A stretch of 45,114 nucleotides of DNA from assembly GCA_964639215.1 (NCBI GenBank), contig CAZXCV010000012.1, positions 1 to 45,114 on the forward strand. Direction: 5' to 3'. Each line of letters starts with the position of its first letter. Positions within the stretch are counted from its first letter, which is position 1. Source of the DNA: UBA6120 sp964639215 (GTDB lineage Bacteria; Bacillota_I; Bacilli_A; RFN20; CAG-826). Shown piece after piece: positions 40,970-45,114 of the stretch. The notes below the pieces were generated by a model, which made no database searches, was not told the DNA's origin, and saw only the letters and a program-made list of their open reading frames with translations. Both the position numbers and the translations under genes were made by a program.

Positions 40970-42609
40970 TGCTTCTTTTGATGGGTCATCACAAACGTTG
41001 TCACATCAAATGCATCCATTGGTTTAGCATATAAATAACCTTGGATTCCATCAACGCCACGTTCGAGAAGATACTCTTGTTGATGGATTTCTTCAACGCC
41101 TTCAGCAATGACCTTGAGTCCAAGCGCGTGCCCAAGATTAATCATGAAATCAATCATCGGAAATTCATTTTTGCCACTGCCCATCGCTAAGATAAATGAC
41201 CGATCGATTTTTAATATATCTAATGGTATTTGCTGGAGATACGACAATGATGAATATCCGGTGCCAAAATCGTCAAGCGCTACTTTAAAGTTGAGGCTTC
41301 GTAGAAATTTAATCCGTTCAATCCCAAGTTTGAAATTTTCAAAAAAGAGCGATTCGGTGATTTCAAAAATAAAGTGCTGACTATCAACGCGGTGTCGTTC
41401 CATCGCGCTTTTGAGATATTCGACGAACCCTTCTTCGAGAATGAGTTTCGTTGACAAGTTAATCGACACTGGTGTCGGGGCGGCGCCATCAGTAATTAGT
41501 TCGTTGAAATAAGCAAAGCTTCGTTCGACGACGTGTCTCGTTAATTCCTTGATTTGGCCACTCTTCTCTGCAATAGGAATAAAACTGAGCGGCGGAACGA
41601 ACCCGCGTTTTTCTTCCTTCCAACGCAGCAATGCCTCCATCGCCATCAGTTTATGTTTCTTCGCGTCGTAGATTGGTTGGAAATAAACCTTGATTTCTTG
41701 GTTTTCAATCGCCATGTGTAACAAGTTACTTAGTTCACTCTTTTCAATAATGCTTTTCTCAAAGCTTGGTTCATAAATAACGACGGCTCCAGGATGGCGA
41801 TCTTTTGCCATTTGGAGTGCCATCTCGGCGTGGCGCATCAATGTCTCAATGTTATCGCCGTCATCAGGATAATAAGCAATCCCGGCGGATACCGTGAAGA
41901 AAAAATCATCACCATCGATTGGAATCGAACGTCTTACTTCTTTAGTATATTCGGCGATGAGACGGTCCATATCTTGTCGTGACCGTACGCCATTAATCAA
42001 TAAGACAAATAAGTCATCACTAAAACGAAACACCTGGTGTTTTGAACCAAGAATCGCTTGATATTCACGTGCGAGCGTCGTGATTAAGAAGTCGCCAGCG
42101 GCATAGCCTTTAACTTCATTAACACCCTTGAAATTATCAATGTCGACATACACAATCCCAAGTGGTTGCCCCTTTGATGTTTCAAGATGACCCTTAACAA
42201 GTTCGCGGAAGCGGTTTTTGTTTGCTAAACCCGTCAATCGATCATTATAGGCCAATTCATAAAGCCGATCTTCCAGTTTTGTTAATGAGTCATTACTCGA
42301 ACTAAGATCAATATTCGACTGATCAAGTTTTCGTAATGTACTGACATATAAATCCATTCGCTTTTTAATAATGAAGAAAAATAATAATGCTGTCACAACA
42401 ACATAAAAGATGCCCTTGGCAAGTTGTAGTTTTTCTATTAAGGCTGCGTCATTGCCAGTCAGCCACTCGACAACCAAATCCGAGGTAACAATCCAGGTGA
42501 TACCGATCAGAACATAGACGATGACAACGCCTAATGCATTGCGCGCAGGCGAAAGGCGCGTATCTTTTGATGTTAACTTTTTAACATATGATGCGTTGTC
42601 TTTTTTCAT
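40966..42609 (-). CDS. Membrane GGDEF-EAL protein, likely c-di-GMP phosphodiesterase
   Basis: 547 aa. Two membrane segments (about residues 25-50 and 62-82), a GGDEF domain (about 120-280) and an EAL domain (about 295-540). The GGDEF signature is replaced by RFSDDLF (195-201), so cyclase activity is unlikely; this domain may instead bind GTP to tune the EAL. The EAL catalytic set is complete: EALLRW (325-330), the Asn of SINLS, the Glu of FEITES, the Asp pair in DDFGTGYS, the Lys of LKIDRSF and AEGVE. It should hydrolyse c-di-GMP at the membrane. Last gene of the DGC-NTase-EAL operon, 5 nt after its neighbour. Confidence 0.93.
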   Translation of the reverse strand: MKKDNASYVKKLTSKDTRLSPARNALGVVIVYVLIGITWIVTSDLVVEWLTGNDAALIEKLQLAKGIFYVVVTALLFFFIIKKRMDLYVSTLRKLDQSNIDLSSSNDSLTKLEDRLYELAYNDRLTGLANKNRFRELVKGHLETSKGQPLGIVYVDIDNFKGVNEVKGYAAGDFLITTLAREYQAILGSKHQVFRFSDDLFVLLINGVRSRQDMDRLIAEYTKEVRRSIPIDGDDFFFTVSAGIAYYPDDGDNIETLMRHAEMALQMAKDRHPGAVVIYEPSFEKSIIEKSELSNLLHMAIENQEIKVYFQPIYDAKKHKLMAMEALLRWKEEKRGFVPPLSFIPIAEKSGQIKELTRHVVERSFAYFNELITDGAAPTPVSINLSTKLILEEGFVEYLKSAMERHRVDSQHFIFEITESLFFENFKLGIERIKFLRSLNFKVALDDFGTGYSSLSYLQQIPLDILKIDRSFILAMGSGKNEFPMIDFMINLGHALGLKVIAEGVEEIHQQEYLLERGVDGIQGYLYAKPMDAFDVTTFVMTHQKKH

Positions 42610-42614
42610 CGCTG

Positions 42615-43103
42615 TTACTCCGGTCGTTTTTTTACTACTAATTCCAAATCATGCAGTTTTAGGCGATCGCGTTCTCGTTTAATATCGCTTCTTAAATTAT
42701 AGTAAACGAGATACTTATAAAGGAGCCATTGATTTTTTAGCGCGAGAACATTAAAAGTGTGGTCGTCTTTAATGACACTCAGGGGTGGCAGTTCAACCAA
42801 TCCAGCGGCTTTGACCCAATACGACCATGTCGCTATTTCAATTTCAAATCCATGTTTCTTATAAGCGAGATAAGGTTTTTCAACCCGACGAAACCCCGCT
42901 TTACGCAACAAGATTTTCAAGTCGTCACTCTCGGCGATAGCATCAGGAAGAATGATGTCAATATCGTGTGCATCATAATCTTTTGATAGAGCTAACTCAA
43001 CACCAAGGGAACCATAGACGATTGGCAATATATGGAAACGACTGTCAATCAGGCGGTTCACTTCTGCTAATACTTCATATATAACATCGCTTTTATTTTT
43101 CAT
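42615..43103 (-). CDS. Nucleotidyltransferase-fold protein
   Basis: 162 aa. YGSLGVELALSKDYDAHDIDIILP is the pol-beta-like nucleotidyltransferase motif: a GS pair, then DIDI with two carboxylates. Later residues form helices (LKNQWLLYKYLVYYNLRSDIKRERDR). Many small proteins of this fold modify tRNA, antibiotics or proteins, or are antitoxin/toxin parts; the substrate here is unknown. It lies in a tight run between the diguanylate cyclase (6 nt) and the phosphodiesterase (5 nt), an unusual position for such a gene. Confidence 0.8.
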   Translation of the reverse strand: MKNKSDVIYEVLAEVNRLIDSRFHILPIVYGSLGVELALSKDYDAHDIDIILPDAIAESDDLKILLRKAGFRRVEKPYLAYKKHGFEIEIATWSYWVKAAGLVELPPLSVIKDDHTFNVLALKNQWLLYKYLVYYNLRSDIKRERDRLKLHDLELVVKKRPE

Positions 43104-43109
43104 TGATCA

Positions 43110-44273
43110 CTAATTAAAATCCGCGCGTTTCCAGGCGCTCTTAGTCGCTTTTTTAGCAAGATAAAGTCCCGCGTCAGCCATCCGATAGAAGGTGTCAAAA
43201 TCCGTTGTTTTATCAGGGACTCTTGTGGTAACCCCCAGGCTAATGCCAACGGTAAGTTGATGCTCACTAAATTTTTGCTGTTGAATTAAATCTAAAATAT
43301 ATTGGGCCATCTTGTTCGATGAAGCCACATCGTGACCCGGTAATAAAATCGCAAACTCATCGCCACCGAAACGGCCGACTGTTTCGCAACCACTCGTCAC
43401 ATTTTTGATGCATTGGGCTAATTCTATGAGTAACTGATCACCCACAATATGACTGTAGTTATCATTAACTTCTTTAAAGTTATCAAGATCAAACATAATC
43501 ATCGACACGGGTTGTTTGGCTTCGCGCGCTTTGTTGATACATTCAATGCTTCGATCGACAAACGTTTGTCGGTTGTTAATTTTGGTTAATGGATCGGTCG
43601 TCGCTGCTTCAATTAAATACACATCGGTTTTTTCTTTGCTGATTAAGATAAAACCAACATTCGTGACAATCATATGCACGAATAGTAATAAGAAAATAAT
43701 TTTGTTATATATTCCATCAGAGAAAATCGTTAAATCAACCCAATTACCATAAGCATTAATCGCCCTAAAGAGCAGTAATACCGATACTAGTAAATATCCA
43801 ATTGCAAACACACTCTCAAGGAAAGAGCGTGATTTCTTGTAAAAGATCAGCACAGGTGGGGGTAATAATATTAACCAACTTAATAGAGAAAATGTGAAAA
43901 GACGATTGGCTTCAGTTCCTAAAAATAAGTAAATCAAAGTAAAAATAACGATGGATGAAGGGATACCAATGTGGTAGATTAAACGTGCTGTTTTGTTTGG
44001 GCGTTCCTCAAGTCCAATGATTGCCCAAGCTTCTAAACCTAAGCCAAATAACATGAATAAGTTTCCAAAGAGCACAGCCGTTGATAGGGTTGCAACGACA
44101 AACTGATCGAGTGAAAATAAAATCCACCCGCACGATTGTGTCAGTTTGGCTAGTAGAAAACTGATCTTATTTCGTCTCGTTTGCTTCTTAAAGATATACG
44201 CAAGGACAAAAAGTCCGGTGAAAAGATTCCCGATAGTAATTAAAATAATCGTCGTATTAATATCAATCGGCAT
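43110..44273 (-). CDS. Membrane diguanylate cyclase (GGDEF)
   Basis: 387 aa. About seven membrane segments (residues 8-28 to 190-212) form a sensor-like N-terminus, followed by a GGDEF domain. The catalytic signature GGDEF is intact (303-307), as is DLDNFKEVND with VGDQLL; the Asp in VGD is the guanine-contact residue of c-di-GMP-forming enzymes. The position of the inhibitory RxxD site holds SGCE, so product feedback is probably absent. It makes c-di-GMP. First gene of a cyclase-NTase-phosphodiesterase operon, with GGTGG ahead of the ATG. Confidence 0.93.
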   Translation of the reverse strand: MPIDINTTIILITIGNLFTGLFVLAYIFKKQTRRNKISFLLAKLTQSCGWILFSLDQFVVATLSTAVLFGNLFMLFGLGLEAWAIIGLEERPNKTARLIYHIGIPSSIVIFTLIYLFLGTEANRLFTFSLLSWLILLPPPVLIFYKKSRSFLESVFAIGYLLVSVLLLFRAINAYGNWVDLTIFSDGIYNKIIFLLLFVHMIVTNVGFILISKEKTDVYLIEAATTDPLTKINNRQTFVDRSIECINKAREAKQPVSMIMFDLDNFKEVNDNYSHIVGDQLLIELAQCIKNVTSGCETVGRFGGDEFAILLPGHDVASSNKMAQYILDLIQQQKFSEHQLTVGISLGVTTRVPDKTTDFDTFYRMADAGLYLAKKATKSAWKRADFN

Positions 44274-44396
44274 AGGTATCCACCTGTACTTATATAATTA
44301 TAATGATAAATGTACTTCTTTTTGAAATAATTTACTATTTTTTCTTATATATACCGGCCCATTTCAAGCATAATTTATACATGGGAGGAAGCGAAA

Positions 44397-45114
44397 ATGC
44401 CCGCCCTTGACCCAATTAATAAAACAATTATTACTCTCGGACCATATTGCACCGATGATCGTTTTGAATATCGTAGTTATTTACTCACTTTGCGAGACCA
44501 TCATTTTTTAATCGACACCCCGCCACTTGTAAACTTTGAAGCTTGGGTTTCACAAATTGAGCAACACATTCGCGTCGCGAATATTGATTACTTGATCATA
44601 CAAACAATTAATATGACTTATTGTGGTGTCATATCCTTGTTAGTAAAGCGTGGTTTTGTAGGTCAGGTAATCACTACCTATTTATTTGGGCGACCATTAC
44701 TCGAACTGCACCCTGATTTAAAGTTACAAACGATCGATGAATTATCGCATGAACTAAGAATTGAGACGCGTCCAACGCTAAAATTTATACCGCTGTCTTT
44801 TCTCCCTTTTCCACAAATGTTTATGACATATGCCGTGCTGGAAGCAGTTTTATTTTCAGCCAATATTTTCGGCTCACTAAAAATAAACGGTAAGGCGACT
44901 GACAAAATACTCGATCAGGCCGTATTTGATTTTCATAAAATCACGATGCCAAGTAGTGAATACATTAAGGAACCACTTCGCAAAATCACACATCTTCCCC
45001 TTAAAGCCATTTATCCATCATACGGTCGTGACTATCAGGGTGACGCGCTTATTAAGGCACTTGAACGGGAATACCGCCTCGATTTTTATAATACACACCA
45101 AGTTATTCGTTATG
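44397..45114 (+). CDS. Flavodiiron/ODP-like metallo-beta-lactamase-fold domain lacking metal ligands (3' truncated)
   Basis: 239 codons are visible; the frame is still open at the window end. GGGAGG precedes the ATG at 44397. The layout follows the ODP domain of flavodiiron proteins: FEYRSYLLTLRDHHFLIDTPP, IDYLIIQTINMTYCGVISLL, LKFIPLSFLPFPQMFMTY, EAVLFSANIFGSL and LKAIYPSYGRDY. The expected ligands are gone: the HxExDH block reads TINMTY, the HWPDSMFTY His is Pro, the SNDAFG Asp is Asn and the PSHGP His is Tyr. It cannot hold a normal diiron site. It is divergent from the diguanylate cyclase and may continue into a signalling domain. Confidence 0.75.
   Translation, partial: MPALDPINKTIITLGPYCTDDRFEYRSYLLTLRDHHFLIDTPPLVNFEAWVSQIEQHIRVANIDYLIIQTINMTYCGVISLLVKRGFVGQVITTYLFGRPLLELHPDLKLQTIDELSHELRIETRPTLKFIPLSFLPFPQMFMTYAVLEAVLFSANIFGSLKINGKATDKILDQAVFDFHKITMPSSEYIKEPLRKITHLPLKAIYPSYGRDYQGDALIKALEREYRLDFYNTHQVIRY

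Noticed and set aside
1..45114. CRISPR arrays, tRNAs, rRNAs, insertion sequences, prophage
   Set aside because: No regularly spaced repeats, tRNA-like GGTTCGAATCC arms, transposase motifs or phage genes were seen on reading both strands.

Overview
The window (about 40% G+C by eye, standard stop codons, TGA read as stop) looks like a chromosomal segment of an anaerobic, low-G+C Firmicutes/Mollicutes relative. The features that suggest this are a SipW-type secreted protein, CIRCE-controlled groSL, an oxygen-independent ribonucleotide reductase, branched-chain amino-acid fermentation genes and lipoproteins, with no outer-membrane genes. A free-living group close to Acholeplasma/Izemoplasma/Haloplasma is my best guess, but no rRNA or other strong marker is present. 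No tRNA, rRNA, CRISPR array, phage or insertion sequence was seen.

Layout. 1-0.9 kb: a secreted protein with a SipW-type signal peptide, behind a strong promoter, a GEMM-I cyclic-dinucleotide riboswitch and an overlapping terminator. 0.9-6.1 kb: DUF2177-DUF1295-DegV operon, a duplicated DUF1538 membrane protein with a tandem PII-like partner, and a TspO-like protein. 6.2-10.6 kb: metal and oxygen block (sodA, znuA-znuC-znuB-zur under twin palindromic operators, ferritin-like/VIT1 transporter). 10.6-13.6 kb: nrdD-nrdG. 13.6-19.2 kb: an ABC exporter, a GyrI-like protein, an ArsB/NhaD-type permease and an ATP-grasp enzyme. 19.2-21.9 kb: csoR-copA-copZ copper operon. 21.9-23.9 kb: an alpha-oxoamine synthase resembling bacterial serine palmitoyltransferase, overlapping a short-chain reductase; this is a candidate sphingoid-base module. 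24-25.9 kb: two membrane proteins and msrB. 25.9-29.6 kb: leucine-type dehydrogenase plus a four-subunit 2-oxoacid:ferredoxin oxidoreductase. 29.6-35.5 kb: two anchored surface proteins, GTP-dependent PEP carboxykinase, an HMCES/YedK protein and a GH13 lipoprotein. 35.6-40.3 kb: rubredoxin, mhqO-mhqR-like pair, groSL, NYN/OST-HTH protein. 40.4-45.1 kb: 5-formyl-THF cyclo-ligase, then a diguanylate cyclase, nucleotidyltransferase and EAL phosphodiesterase operon, and a divergent, edge-truncated flavodiiron-like domain that has lost its metal ligands.

How the parts fit. One end of the window makes and destroys c-di-GMP and the other end reads a cyclic dinucleotide to control a surface protein, so a complete signalling circuit may be visible. 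Its aptamer appears to carry A rather than G at the ligand-discriminating position 20. Metal and oxygen handling (SOD, Zn uptake, Fe/Mn export, Cu export, rubredoxin, MsrB) suits an anaerobe that meets oxygen. Several genes sit 6-10 nt downstream of a good -10 box, implying leaderless mRNAs.
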